This document shows positions 32,101 through 38,416 of a stretch of DNA of 64,000 nt, in pieces. The stretch is taken from the NCBI RefSeq assembly GCF_954871325.1, contig NC_088777.1, positions 33,333,366 through 33,397,365 of the forward strand, read 5' to 3'. Position 1 is the first letter of the stretch, and the number at the start of each line of letters is the position of its first letter. Below the pieces are notes generated by a model. It did no database searches. It saw nothing but the letters and a program-made list of their open reading frames with translations, and had not been told where the DNA came from. The DNA comes from Gordionus sp. m RMFG-2023 (Eukaryota; Nematomorpha; Gordioida; Chordodea; Parachordodidae). The translations under genes were made by a program, and so were the position numbers.

Positions 32101-34777
32101 TATGATATAAAATTTATTTTATTTATTGAAAAAAGTCTTTAACCAAAAACCGGAAATAGAAAACCGGATATGGCTATAAAATAAAAATTGCTCTTTTTTT
32201 TCTTTTAATTTTTTTTACAGATAGACATTATACTAATATCTGTATTAAATCCTAGATTGGGACGAGTAATGGGCCAAAAGTTACTACACTTTAAATATAA
32301 GTAGTATGGCTTAAATCCTATATTATACCAAATGTATAGTAATTTACGAAACAAATAAAAAGAAAATTCGTTTGGGATAGTTGGATATATTTTTTTATAA
32401 ATCTTTCTGGCCGTATTAGAAAAATTAGGCCCTATGCTGATCACTAGTAGACATTGTGTCATATTTAGCACATAAGTTTAGCTATTTTATTTTAGAAGAA
32501 AAATAATTGTAAAAATATTTATAACTTTATTTAGCTAATTAATGAAATAATCTAATGAATTAGAATAAAATTAAACTATCATTTTTCCTTCCATTGGAAT
32601 AAATGAATGATATTTTTGTGTACCGGGAATTCGTTTGGCCATTAAAAATCTATTTTCAAGATTGATTTCCATTCTTAAATATTCTACTTTACTAACAATT
32701 ATATAATTAATTCCCGAAATATTGAATCTCGCATAATTATATAAGTCAATAGGAGTTATATGATTTTCATGAGGACGTTGCAGGCTTGCTCTAGCTGCTA
32801 ACCTCTTAGTAATTCCCCCTAAACTATCGCAAGGAGTTTTGCCATCTGCAGTTGCAAAAAAGTGCCATTCTGCCTTGATCCCAAAATCATTATAATGGTT
32901 GTAGAGGTTTACAAAGTTTTTTTTTGTTTTTATACTGGGTAACAGCTCCATCAGAAAAATAAAATATTATTGAAATCTTATCAAATCTTTCTTTCAAGAA
33001 TAGAATTAATTTTATTTGAAATAAATGAAAGGAACAAACAAGTATTATGTTTGAGACAATCTGATGATGATATCGCCTTCGCGGTAATAAATCATAAATG
33101 GATGAAGTGTTGCCTGATTATTAGTCCAATGGAAATCTTGAGCATGATCTTGAACTACAAAAGCATAGTTCTCTGCAAAATCGGATATTATTAGATACCA
33201 TCCTTCAAATTCGATTTTATTGACTCAAAAAATGAAGATTGTTCCGAAGAAATAAATGCATGAAGAATTAAAATATTTGATTTTTTAATCAAATACTCCA
33301 CAAATTCGTTGGCTGACTTTGTTAAAGTTTCGAGTGCAGTATGGTCAGCCACCAACCATTGTTTAAGTTTCGAGTGTAGTATGGTCAGCCACCAACCATT
33401 GTTTAAATGTTATAATAATCTATGGCTTTATTAATAAGTGTAGTCTTTCTTTAAGTTTTAAAGTGCCAGGAGACATTTGATATTTTTTTCATAATATAAT
33501 ATATTTTGGGTTGTTTAACGTTTTTTAAAGTAACTAGCTACAAGTTATATTCTTAAAAAGGAAACTATTTCAGTTATATTTATATTTTAAAAATCATAAG
33601 TTACTTTATATAATATTTATATAACTCATCATTTTTGTATAATTTTAATCAAAAGAATTAAAATACAATTTAAATAAAATTTTTACCTTAGCCTAGGCCT
33701 TCCCTACTAAACAAGCGTGTTACAGTCGAGCACATGATTTATATTTAATAAAATGTTAATCGCATATCATATATAGATAATGAGTGATATAATTGGTTAG
33801 AAAACATGTGACTAGGTAAATCTTTCAAAAACTATTCGCTTTAACAACACCAATATTTTTCGGATTCCTTCTCTTTTTTTGTTCAATTCTAATAAATATT
33901 TTTTCCTTTTAGCTTGGGCATCCAGCCTCATTCGTTTGGTCTCCCTACATCTGTTAGCCAATCGGCGGATCCCAGCCAATCAGCGAATTCTGGACAAACT
34001 TCCGATCATCCTAAAACAGAGGCGAACGATGACGCTGTTACGCGTTTCATCATGACTATGATGGCATCGAATAACTCAGGTGAGGCCAGCAATCAAAACC
34101 CATCACAGAATTCCATTAGCGATTCACTTTCTAACATGTTAGGCCAACCAGATTTCTTCAATCTGTCTCAAGGAAGTGTAAGTTTTTCCTTTTATCTTTT
34201 TTTTTTACAGACATTGAAAAAGAAGAATAAAAGGAAATGATTTGTAAGCATATTTTATAAGTTAGGTTAAAAAATATGTGAATTTGAAAAGTTATTAATT
34301 GAGAAAGTAAAATAAGTGAATATAAGGTTTAAATAATTACTTCAGTTATAATAACCTATTTTTGGTATCAAATTTAACAAAATAGTGCATTAAAATTTTT
34401 TTTTTAAAATAAAGATTAAATTATATAAATTAATATGGAATACAAAAAGCTACCGAGCCCTCAGCAACCCATAATTAATAACAGAGGGGAAGAGGATACT
34501 TACAGATCACAGCTTGAACAATTGACCTCTATGGGATTCATCAATAGGGAGGCTAACCTTAGGGGTATTTTTAATCAATTTTCTATTTTTTTTAAAATAA
34601 TTCACCTTTTTCTATTTTTTAAATATTAATTTTTGTTTTTTTATATTATATATTTTTAAATTTGACTATATTAGCAAAGAAATAAAAAATATTATTTTTA
34701 TAGCGTTAGTAGCAACTTTTGGAGACGTCAATGCCGCCATAGATATGCTTATCAAACAACAAGCTTTAGGGAAATGA
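5070..34777 (+). CDS. UBQLN: ubiquilin gene (17 exons)
   Basis: Joined exons: 5070-5162, 5205-5307, 5350-5399, 5440-5472, 5517-5616, 6051-6088, 16827-16952, 17095-17145, 17566-17643, 28061-28172, 28318-28485, 28632-28771, 30475-30558, 31655-31770, 33913-34177, 34465-34564, 34704-34777. All junctions are GT-AG and in phase, giving about 576 residues, the usual ubiquilin length. Residues 1-82 are a ubiquitin-like domain ([20 protein letters not shown]). Residues 128-230 hold STI1 repeats ([32 protein letters not shown]). [19 protein letters not shown] follows, then PMPNPW, a second STI1 set ([12 protein letters not shown]) and a C-terminal UBA (LTSMGF...[11 protein letters not shown]). The family shuttles ubiquitinated clients to the proteasome and chaperones membrane proteins in the cytosol. 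Introns 6 and 9 exceed 10 kb because of nested transposons. Orthology is very secure; exon 16's left edge is the weakest junction. Confidence 0.95.
5205..5307 (+). CDS. UBQLN: ubiquilin exon 2 (UBL)
   Basis: Acceptor ATTTAG, then [20 protein letters not shown] and [14 protein letters not shown]. It leaves phase 1 at GTAAAT. This is the strand containing the conserved FAGKILKD of the ubiquitin-like domain. Confidence 0.95.
5350..5399 (+). CDS. UBQLN: ubiquilin exon 3 (end of UBL)
   Basis: Acceptor ATTTTAG; the split Asn codon joins to [16 protein letters not shown], the canonical last strand of ubiquilin UBL domains. Donor GTAATT in phase 0. Intron 2 is 42 bases. Confidence 0.93.
5440..5472 (+). 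CDS. UBQLN: ubiquilin exon 4 (linker)
   Basis: 33-base exon encoding [11 protein letters not shown] between acceptor ATTTAG and donor GTAAAA, phase 0 on both sides. The linker is poorly conserved in the family, so support comes from splice signals and phase. Confidence 0.75.
5517..5616 (+). CDS. UBQLN: ubiquilin exon 5 (linker with [10 protein letters not shown])
   Basis: Encodes [18 protein letters not shown] then [15 protein letters not shown]. It matches the TPFGLGSLGGLxGL segment that precedes the first STI1 repeat in ubiquilins. Donor GTAAAT in phase 1. Confidence 0.92.
6051..6088 (+). CDS. UBQLN: ubiquilin exon 6 (STI1 lead-in)
   Basis: 38 bases after acceptor TTTCTAG encode (S)[12 protein letters not shown], matching the F/L-S-E-L-Q-x-Q-M-Q segment of the family. 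The following intron (6089-16826) is 10.7 kb. Confidence 0.93.
6089..6984. other. UBQLN: proximal part of ubiquilin intron 6
   Basis: AT-rich intron sequence. An open frame at 6489-6680 has no recognisable motif and no splice logic with the gene. Confidence 0.5.
6985..8289 (+). pseudogene. decayed hAT transposase
   Basis: Two hAT blocks survive in order. Near 6996-7095 the frame reads [20 protein letters not shown], the hAT core 'fLGvTahWid' segment. At 8116-8292 it reads [18 protein letters not shown], a stop, then [17 protein letters not shown], the C-terminal dimerisation domain. The middle is broken by stops and frameshifts. Lies in ubiquilin intron 6 on the same strand; a MITE abuts its stop codon. 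Confidence 0.75.
8290..8486. mobile_element. foldback MITE, TAGTGTTG family, copy b
   Basis: Starts TAGTGTAGTTAAA and ends TTTAACAACACTA, with complementary arms ('gggctaacccaatatttt', 'aatattattttggctgaa') and the shared core 'catagatgacagaaaggttt'. Non-coding. Confidence 0.75.
8786..11085 (-). mobile_element. piggyBac-1, 2.3 kb, near full length
   Basis: TTAA (8782-8785), then CCCTTTAGGTTCC, and at the far end ACCGAAAGGG followed by TTAA (11086-11089). It encodes a piggyBac transposase on the - strand. A shorter, opposite-facing copy of the same family is at 13556-15046. Confidence 0.9.
8929..10657 (-). pseudogene. piggyBac transposase (DDE_Tnp_1_7 type), frameshifted
   Basis: The N-terminal part (10657-10142) starts [18 protein letters not shown], acidic and Ser-rich, and leaves frame near 10190, where [10 protein letters not shown] continues in another frame. 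Stops occur near 10050-10105. Around 9906-10010 lies [12 protein letters not shown] with the first catalytic Asp. A short 50-base intron (9856-9905) joins GFK to VWMRCDNSG. From 9849 an intact 306-codon stretch holds FFDNYFTS (second Asp), [11 protein letters not shown] (third Asp) and [12 protein letters not shown]. It ends in a Cys-rich finger with CTFCSTKL and [10 protein letters not shown]. All three catalytic Asp are present, but the upstream breaks make it non-functional as read. Confidence 0.88.
11093..11580. mobile_element. GGGCC-rich hAT-like MITE
   Basis: Inverted ends 'ttaaataagaaatcttcatg' with GGGCC, and GGCCCATGAAGGTCTCTG with ATTTAAAT. The subterminal zones are packed with GCCCAGCCC/GGCCC motifs, the style of some hAT ends. 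No coding. Similar GGGCC-rich sequence lies near 5712-5975 and 53790-53965. Boundaries are approximate. Confidence 0.55.
11720..12123 (-). pseudogene. piggyBac-type transposase remnant, downstream part
   Basis: Continues the fragment at 16055-16317 across the hAT inserted at 12124. The first codons read [16 protein letters not shown], a good match to the 'P.ekel.kkgrG' segment after the second catalytic Asp in piggyBac proteins. Further downstream stops and frameshifts prevent alignment. Confidence 0.6.
13322..13450 (+). pseudogene. hAT dimerisation-domain fragment
   Basis: Reads [16 protein letters not shown], then [19 protein letters not shown], matching the 'erlFS.aG.i...RR.rL....vE.L.fLk.Nl' end of hAT transposases. 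The rest of the gene has been lost. Confidence 0.7.
13556..15046 (+). mobile_element. piggyBac-2, internally deleted inverted copy
   Basis: TTAA (13552-13555), CCCTTTCGGTCGCGG, and GGAACCTAAAGGG before TTAA (15047-15050). It is the same family as piggyBac-1 in the opposite orientation. The sequence matching 9683-10510 of piggyBac-1 is missing, with the junction near 14154 where 'gaaattgat' meets 'cgatttaaaaaa'. Confidence 0.9.
14008..14905 (+). pseudogene. deleted piggyBac transposase
   Basis: Starts with the same [15 protein letters not shown]-terminus, then the roughly 0.83 kb deletion removes the DEGM and DNYFTS Asp blocks. A stop interrupts KLK*GEFDW. The segment from 14324 keeps [20 protein letters not shown], and a frameshift near 14755 precedes the Cys-rich finger. 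It cannot encode an active enzyme, but both ends are kept. Confidence 0.88.
16055..16317 (-). pseudogene. piggyBac-type transposase remnant, upstream part
   Basis: From 16317 the frame reads through [19 protein letters not shown], then [20 protein letters not shown]. This corresponds to the 'KlfFDNwFts..Ll..L...gi' segment of piggyBac proteins and includes the second catalytic Asp. A frameshift leads to RANRIYN, and the frame meets the hAT insertion at ATTGCCAG. It resumes at 12123. Confidence 0.65.
16827..16952 (+). CDS. UBQLN: ubiquilin exon 7 (STI1)
   Basis: Acceptor ATTCAG; encodes [18 protein letters not shown] and [20 protein letters not shown]. This is the first full STI1 unit, with the repeated SNP/NNP motifs. 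Donor GTATAT in phase 0. Confidence 0.96.
17095..17145 (+). CDS. UBQLN: ubiquilin exon 8 (STI1)
   Basis: 51 bases after acceptor ATACAG encode [17 protein letters not shown], equivalent to RNPEISHMLNNPDIMRQ of other ubiquilins. Donor GTAACC in phase 0. Confidence 0.96.
17566..17643 (+). CDS. UBQLN: ubiquilin exon 9 (STI1 end)
   Basis: 78 bases encode [20 protein letters not shown] then ALSNLE, the most conserved ubiquilin segment. Donor GTAATT; the intron that follows (17644-28060) is 10.4 kb and full of transposons. Confidence 0.97.
17720..18405. mobile_element. hAT-like element with GTAAC/GTTAC subterminal repeats
   Basis: Both ends are rich in GTTAC/GTAAC words ('aaagtaatcattacc', 'aacgttacttgct', 'aacgagtaacg', 'gttaccattactc'). 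The arrangement is inverted, as in hAT ends of the GTAACG type. No transposase seen; boundaries approximate. Confidence 0.45.
18613..20966 (-). mobile_element. non-autonomous LTR retrotransposon
   Basis: Two direct repeats of about 190-200 bp, 18613-18812 and 20781-20966, share long identical runs. On the - strand each begins TGATTAGCTACC; the left copy ends GCAATAAAGAATTACA, giving TG...CA ends with an AATAAA signal. On the - strand a polypurine run (AAAAAGGAGAGA) sits just upstream of the left repeat, where a 3' LTR expects it. The interior has no gag/pol; it has a tandem duplication (19485-19670 and 19677-19850) and is strongly G-poor on the + strand. No target duplication was found, so the class is likely rather than proven. 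Confidence 0.6.
20509..20728. mobile_element. foldback MITE, TAGTGTTG family, copy c
   Basis: The best-preserved member: GAGCCGATTTTTAAAAACAG at the left folds against TTTTTAAAAATTGGCTCAAA at the right, ending TTTAACAACACTA. The flanks TATCCCAT and AATCCCAT are a near-perfect 8-bp duplication, suggesting hAT mobilisation. Inserted in the LTR element, next to its right repeat. Confidence 0.78.
22372..23163. mobile_element. 0.79 kb deleted hAT, TAGGGCTGTGCC family
   Basis: Ends TAGGGCTGTGCCGATATTAA and TGTGGATCGGCACAGCCCTA. Flanking 8-mers AATATAAT and AATGTAAG match at six of eight. Interior keeps ATGGTATCTGAATTATGG ([18 protein letters not shown]), the BED-like hAT N-terminus, then stops. 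Confidence 0.75.
23749..26087 (+). mobile_element. complete long-TIR DNA transposon of unassigned family
   Basis: The left end GGTGAATTCCATATCAAATC is mirrored at the right by GATTTGATATGGAATTCACC, with TA repeats outside both. The TIRs are very long: about 470 bp (23749-24220) and about 680 bp (25408-26087). The right arm is enlarged by a 161-bp tandem duplication (25552-25712, 25713-25873). Both arms contain AAAACCGGAAATGG and 'tttgtacaaaatcctag'. The central part encodes the degraded protein at 24440-25240. Relatives: 1-345 and 31853-33420. Confidence 0.85.
24440..25240 (+). pseudogene. transposase-like protein with candidate D-D-E blocks, degraded
   Basis: Blocks readable across frames: [17 protein letters not shown] (about 24455), [15 protein letters not shown] (24755), [13 protein letters not shown] (24858), then an open stretch [34 protein letters not shown] and [19 protein letters not shown]. 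The copy at 32571-33420 is better preserved and adds [13 protein letters not shown] and [13 protein letters not shown] recall similar uncharacterised proteins in invertebrate genomes but cannot name a family. The Asp of DFAENY, the Asp of FSDG and the Glu of AEWHF are my proposal for a catalytic triad. Confidence 0.6.
26746..28060. other. UBQLN: distal ubiquilin intron 9
   Basis: AT-rich, without recognisable repeats or coding signal until the acceptor AATACAG before exon 10. Confidence 0.5.
28061..28172 (+). CDS. UBQLN: ubiquilin exon 10
   Basis: Encodes [20 protein letters not shown] then [17 protein letters not shown]. This segment directly follows the STI1 region in all ubiquilins and is nearly invariant. 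Leaves phase 1 at GTATTT. Confidence 0.97.
28318..28485 (+). CDS. UBQLN: ubiquilin exon 11
   Basis: Acceptor ATAAG; the split Ser codon leads into [26 protein letters not shown] and a Ser/Gly/Met-rich low-complexity tail. PMPNPW matches the family's PLPNPWAP motif. Leaves phase 1 at GTAATT. Confidence 0.92.
28632..28771 (+). CDS. UBQLN: ubiquilin exon 12 (second STI1 set)
   Basis: Acceptor ACTAAG; encodes [37 protein letters not shown] and SQNPDMYQK, the third STI1 unit. Donor GTTAGT in phase 0. Confidence 0.95.
29007..29888. mobile_element. 0.88 kb deleted hAT, TAGGG family
   Basis: TAGGGAAAGATATTAAATAC at left, GGATCGGCACAACCCTA at right, perfect 8-bp duplication GTTTTTGC (28999-29006; 29889-29896). 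Interior keeps ATGTCATCTGAATTATGG, encoding [13 protein letters not shown], the same BED-like hAT N-terminus as at 22372-23163. Lies in ubiquilin intron 12. Confidence 0.88.
30475..30558 (+). CDS. UBQLN: ubiquilin exon 13 (STI1)
   Basis: Acceptor ATTAG; 28 codons encode [18 protein letters not shown] then [10 protein letters not shown], matching 'l..nPlfa.NPqlqeqlr.qlP.flqQ'. Donor GTTGAA in phase 0. Confidence 0.95.
30559..31654. other. UBQLN: ubiquilin intron 13
   Basis: Contains a single terminus-like fragment of the long-TIR family near 30718 ('gaattccatatcaaatcaac'). The rest is AT-rich and otherwise unremarkable. Confidence 0.5.
31655..31770 (+). CDS. UBQLN: ubiquilin exon 14 (STI1)
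   Basis: Encodes [20 protein letters not shown] then [18 protein letters not shown], equivalent to 'mqNPd.la.lsNPram.AllQIQqGlq.L..eaPgl.p'. Leaves phase 2. Confidence 0.96.
31853..33420 (-). mobile_element. second copy of the long-TIR family, one end missing
   Basis: Left terminus 'catattaaattaaccaaaaa' with AAGTCGATTCTCAACTCC is a diverged copy of the 23749 end. It is followed by the AAAACCGG and 'aatcctagattggga' blocks (32150-32270), then the coding region on the - strand. No opposite TIR is found by 33900, so this side is truncated. Lies in ubiquilin intron 14. Confidence 0.75.
32571..33420 (-). pseudogene. transposase-like protein, better-preserved copy
   Basis: From 33420 downward: [40 protein letters not shown] with [17 protein letters not shown], a small deletion, [10 protein letters not shown], and [13 protein letters not shown]. 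An open 126-codon stretch (32951-32571) then has [39 protein letters not shown] and [19 protein letters not shown] 41-bp tandem duplication (about 33322-33403) repeats the coding start. Function inferred only from its place between TIRs and from the D/D/E-like blocks; no named family assigned. Confidence 0.6.
33913..34177 (+). CDS. UBQLN: ubiquilin exon 15
   Basis: Acceptor TTTTAG; begins (N)[18 protein letters not shown] and runs through a Ser/Gln/Asn-rich low-complexity stretch with FIMTMMASN, ending [13 protein letters not shown]. Clean donor GTAAGT, phase 0. The linker before the UBA is always variable in this family. Confidence 0.92.
34465..34564 (+). CDS. UBQLN: ubiquilin exon 16 (UBA start)
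   Basis: Encodes [20 protein letters not shown] then [13 protein letters not shown], matching the UBA pattern 'f..QLeqL.sMGF.nreaNlq'. The acceptor is placed at CCCTCAG (34458-34464). A different acceptor further left would add a few residues but keep frame. Confidence 0.88.
34704..34777 (+). CDS. UBQLN: ubiquilin exon 17 (UBA end and stop)
   Basis: The split Ala codon leads into [20 protein letters not shown] with LGK and TGA at 34775. Equivalent to 'qALiatgGdvnaAierLl'. Confidence 0.95.
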
Positions 34778-34796
34778 ATTGTAACTTATTCCTTTT

Positions 34797-34802
34797 AATA
34801 AA
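34797..34802 (+). terminator. UBQLN: ubiquilin polyadenylation signal AATAAA
   Basis: AATAAA 19 bases after the stop codon, within the run AATAAAAAAAAGG; another AATAAA lies near 34932. Short 3' UTR inferred. Confidence 0.5.
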
Positions 34803-36040
34803 AAAAAGGAAGATAGAATTTGTCATATTAGTAAATCCTTAAAATTTATCAAACAAATTATTATAAAAGCTATAATTCCATTAAATTATTTCAATTTTTC
34901 CTTGTTTATTAATTTTTATATAAAGAGCTCAATAAATTGCGAAATTTCAACATTTATCCGTTTCATATGCTTAAGTTAATTAAAAAGTTCTTTTTTTGGG
35001 AGATACACACTTTCTCTCAAAAGCCAAATAGCTTAGTTTTCTAAACAATTTAACCTTTTTTCGACACGACAGAATTATACAAAAAATTGTTAATATTTTT
35101 TAAATATATTTCTTAATTTGAATATTTATTTAATTTATTTAATACCATTTTTCTTTATTTTTTTTAAAAATAAGTTCTGAAATCGTCCATTTTTCAATTA
35201 AATTTTTTAAAAATATCTTATACTTTTATTTCTTTTAGTTTATTGTATATTCATTTCTTTACATTCTTATCATAGGATCTTATTATAAAATTCATCGCTG
35301 TTATATTAATTTTTAACATTGTACATTCTTTCTTACATATGAGAATCTATACCTTTTTTTCATATCATTTTAGTTGTTGGTGAATGTGTGATAAAAGTTC
35401 TGTAATATCTATAAAAAAGGGAGAATAAATTATATTTAAAAAAATGTCCATATTAGATTATATATTTATAAATGAGAGGAATAAATTAAAGGAAAGAAAA
35501 TATATGGTGAAAACATCAAATAAGCTAGTTATATATGGAGCCAAGTTTTTCTATTAAGAATAGTTTGTGAATTATTGCCCATTAATAATATATATTTTTT
35601 TTACTTTATATGCTACATTTTTTAAAAATATTTGCCACAAATTAACGCAAAATTTTGTAAATTTTTTTTATTACTAGTAAATTTAAATATTAATAATACA
35701 AAACGAATTCATGATAAAATATATATTTATCGCAAATATTTATATATTTTTTGGTTATATGTGCGTTTTTGTTAATTTTCTTTCCAAGCATTGAAATCCA
35801 TTTGAGGGAAGAAAGAACAGCTTAACAATGGATTCCTTATAAAATAAAATTTTAGTTGGAATGAGTCATGATGTATCGGTTAAAATATAGCTATATTTAA
35901 TTGTAGGTTGGATCCCATAGCAAAATAAGATGGAGCCAAGTCCCCTTGTTGTATACCCTATTATGACCTGCGCGAAATCAATGTATATAAACGTTTATAT
36001 TTATGCATATTGCAGGAGGATAAGTTAAAAGAGTAGTGAG
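34803..36040. other. intergenic, AT-rich
   Basis: Lies between the convergent ubiquilin and peroxidase genes; no repeat or coding signal recognised. Confidence 0.5.
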
Positions 36041-37120
36041 TAAAAATTACTTTAGGGAATAAATCTTACTAATGTATATGCTGAACTAAATTCCCAAATT
36101 GTAGTATAGGAAGGGATTCGCATAGCAGTGGATCCCAAAATTAATTTATCTGAGAAATTCGCTAATGAAAGTTCTTACAAAATACGACCAATGCAACATA
36201 TATTGGGTCTATTTCTAGAGCTCACTGGAGACTTCATTTTGGAATGATAAGATATTTTTTCTGACATCAAGAGGGTAAATTTGATATGTTGTAAGGGATC
36301 CGAACTGAATGAATATCGGTTTAGATTTATATAAGAATAAAGGCTCAGGTTGGTTTAAAAAATAATATCGATGTTTGAACTTCTAACCTTTTTGCATACA
36401 AAATTAAGCAAGGAGAAGAACATTTTTGAAAATTTTACCAATGTTCTTTAAAAAATAATAATGAGACAAGATTATCCTATATCTAAATGAGAGAATAAAT
36501 TCGATGGCTGAGAACACTTCTATATGCTGACTTCATTAAATTACTACAAAATTTACTGGTATTTATAAATCAAAACTGATTAATAATCTTAAAATAGTTA
36601 GGATTTCTTGACAAATTTTTTAACGATTTGGTTTAAGTTTTGTCAATATATTTGATTTGGATCTCTGGGTATACAGAAAAAAAATGAAGGTATTGGTTGA
36701 ATATTTAAATGAGAGGTGTTTGGCAAGTAGATTCACAATATCAGAGGACAATGCAATGCGGATCGATCTTTAATGTTTATATTGTCAATCTTTTTGAAAC
36801 TAATCTGGCCTTAGTTTAAAATTAAGGGAAGACATCGTTAGAACAGACCATGACCATCAAATTAGGGGAAAAATGATTGACCAATTTTTGTGCATCCTTT
36901 ACAGTGTTAAAGAAAGTTTTAAGGAATTGCAAGAATTCTGAAAACCTTTTTACCTACAGTAAAGTTTCCCCAAAGTTGGGAAATAAGGAGTATATCTTTG
37001 CAAGACAGGTTTGGAATCCGAGATACAGGCTTTTGAATGTCTGCTTAAGGAGGAAGGAGTTCTGGGATTTTTTTTCAAGTGTAAGGTACATTTACATGAG
37101 CGGCTAGGACAGGGGTCATT
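36041..37120 (+). pseudogene. decayed coding-like sequence, unidentified
   Basis: Less AT-rich than its surroundings, with protein-like stretches split by stops and frame changes. Examples: GIRIAVDPKINLSEKFANES with SYKIRPMQHILGLFLELTGD (36113-36240), VLVEYLNERCLASRFTISED (36695), and EDIVRTDHDHQIRGKMI (36829). An open stretch at 36877-37107 shows no known motif. It may be an old retroelement or a lost gene; I cannot identify it. Confidence 0.35.
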
Positions 37121-37465
37121 TGCCTTCAATTTATTTGAAGGGGGGGGGGGGGTTAAAACAATATTTGTAGATTTAGTATATATTAATTGATTGGTAAAAT
37201 GATTCCAATTATTATAATGCAGGAAAATTTTTAAGCATTACAGTTAGTAACAACTAGTTGATTATCACCAAGAAAAATTTCATTGTCATCTAGGGATCGA
37301 TTACTATAGTTTTTAGGGAAGTAGGGATGGGTTTAACACGAGGGTTTTCCTCTAACAAATTTTCTATCATGTAAACGCTGTGTTGACAGGTGGGGGCAAA
37401 GAATCTACTCGAGGTGAGGCTGTGGATTTTGAGAAGAGAATCATGGTTAGAGGTTTACCTAAAAC

Positions 37466-37840
37466 AAATTATTCGGTTAAAATTTATCGTAAATATTCGA
37501 AACTATCCTTAAATATTATTTATTCATAAATATTTAAAATTATTGTTCCTTATTAAACTTTTATTTTTTTACTTAGTTTTCCACATTTATAAACTACTTT
37601 TTAAATTCTAATAATCTAATTAATATTCTATCATTTTTATATATAAGAAATCTCAATTTTTTTTTAAAAAAATTTTTGAAAATTTTATACTCTTATTTGA
37701 AATTATCAGTAAATATTTTAATTTTCGAATCGAATACTCGTCGAATCAAATCCAATGATTTTATTATTCGATTTGAAAATACGAATAATTCTATTCGATT
37801 CTATAGAAGGATTTTGCAGAATACAGTTCGAACACTAAAA
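37466..37840. mobile_element. hAT-like MITE with ATTCGAAT subterminal repeats
   Basis: Dense ATTCGA/TCGAAT words (37730-37800) and an end 'cagttcgaacactaaaacg', whose complement is GTGTTCGAACTG. A weaker set lies at 37470-37510 ('aaatattcgaaact'). Similar ATTCGAAT-rich sequence occurs near 60260. Borders approximate. Confidence 0.4.
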
Positions 37841-38171
37841 CGAGTGGTCAGGACTATTTTGTTGATAATACTTATAACACACAGAACTATTAATTGGCGG
37901 TGGAGGGTAAGTGAATTGAAGCATCAAAAAAGGCTGAGTGTATGGAAGTAAGTGGGGTGCATGAACGAGGACTATAATGAGTAAATTGATTATTAAGTTG
38001 TATTTAAAACTCATGTTATTAATTAACATGGTTTAATAAATATATTATGCGCTAAACGTTATTTTGGCATGCTTAAATAAGAAACAAAATGACTAATTAA
38101 CACCCCTAGACGTAAGAGCTTGCGATACCACAGAATTATATTCTTATGGAATTCACAAATTGACCTAATGA

Positions 38172-38177
38172 TTTATT
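38172..38177 (-). terminator. candidate peroxidase polyadenylation signal
   Basis: AATAAA on the - strand, about 127 bases beyond the peroxidase stop at 38304. Confidence 0.4.
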
Positions 38178-38303
38178 CAGAAATGGAATATATTTTAACG
38201 CCTTTAATCCCCTTCGCATTTTAGACTTCCCTAAATCTAATATTTTCTAAACCCATTATAGGTCAAAATTATATAAAAAACGATATATTTAATTTTTTTC
38301 TTC

Positions 38304-38416
38304 TTACCAATTAGGATGAATGGTCATAAGTGGACGAGCTTGTATCTCCGGCATATCGTCAGCATTGCCACAAACTAATTTAGCGAGAGTTACTTTACGA
38401 ATTTCTAAAAGTTGCT
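38304..38416 (-). CDS. peroxidase last exon
   Basis: Acceptor TTTTAG; the split Glu codon leads into QLLEIRKVTLAKLVCGNADD, then MPEIQARPLMTIHPNW and TAA. TTGGTAAGAA overlaps the stop and also looks like a good donor at 38307, so an extra 3' exon cannot be excluded; none was found. Confidence 0.9.

Noticed and set aside
34435-34629. possible separate small gene starting MEYKKLP
   Set aside because: It is ubiquilin exon 16 (UBA start) read from upstream intron into downstream intron.
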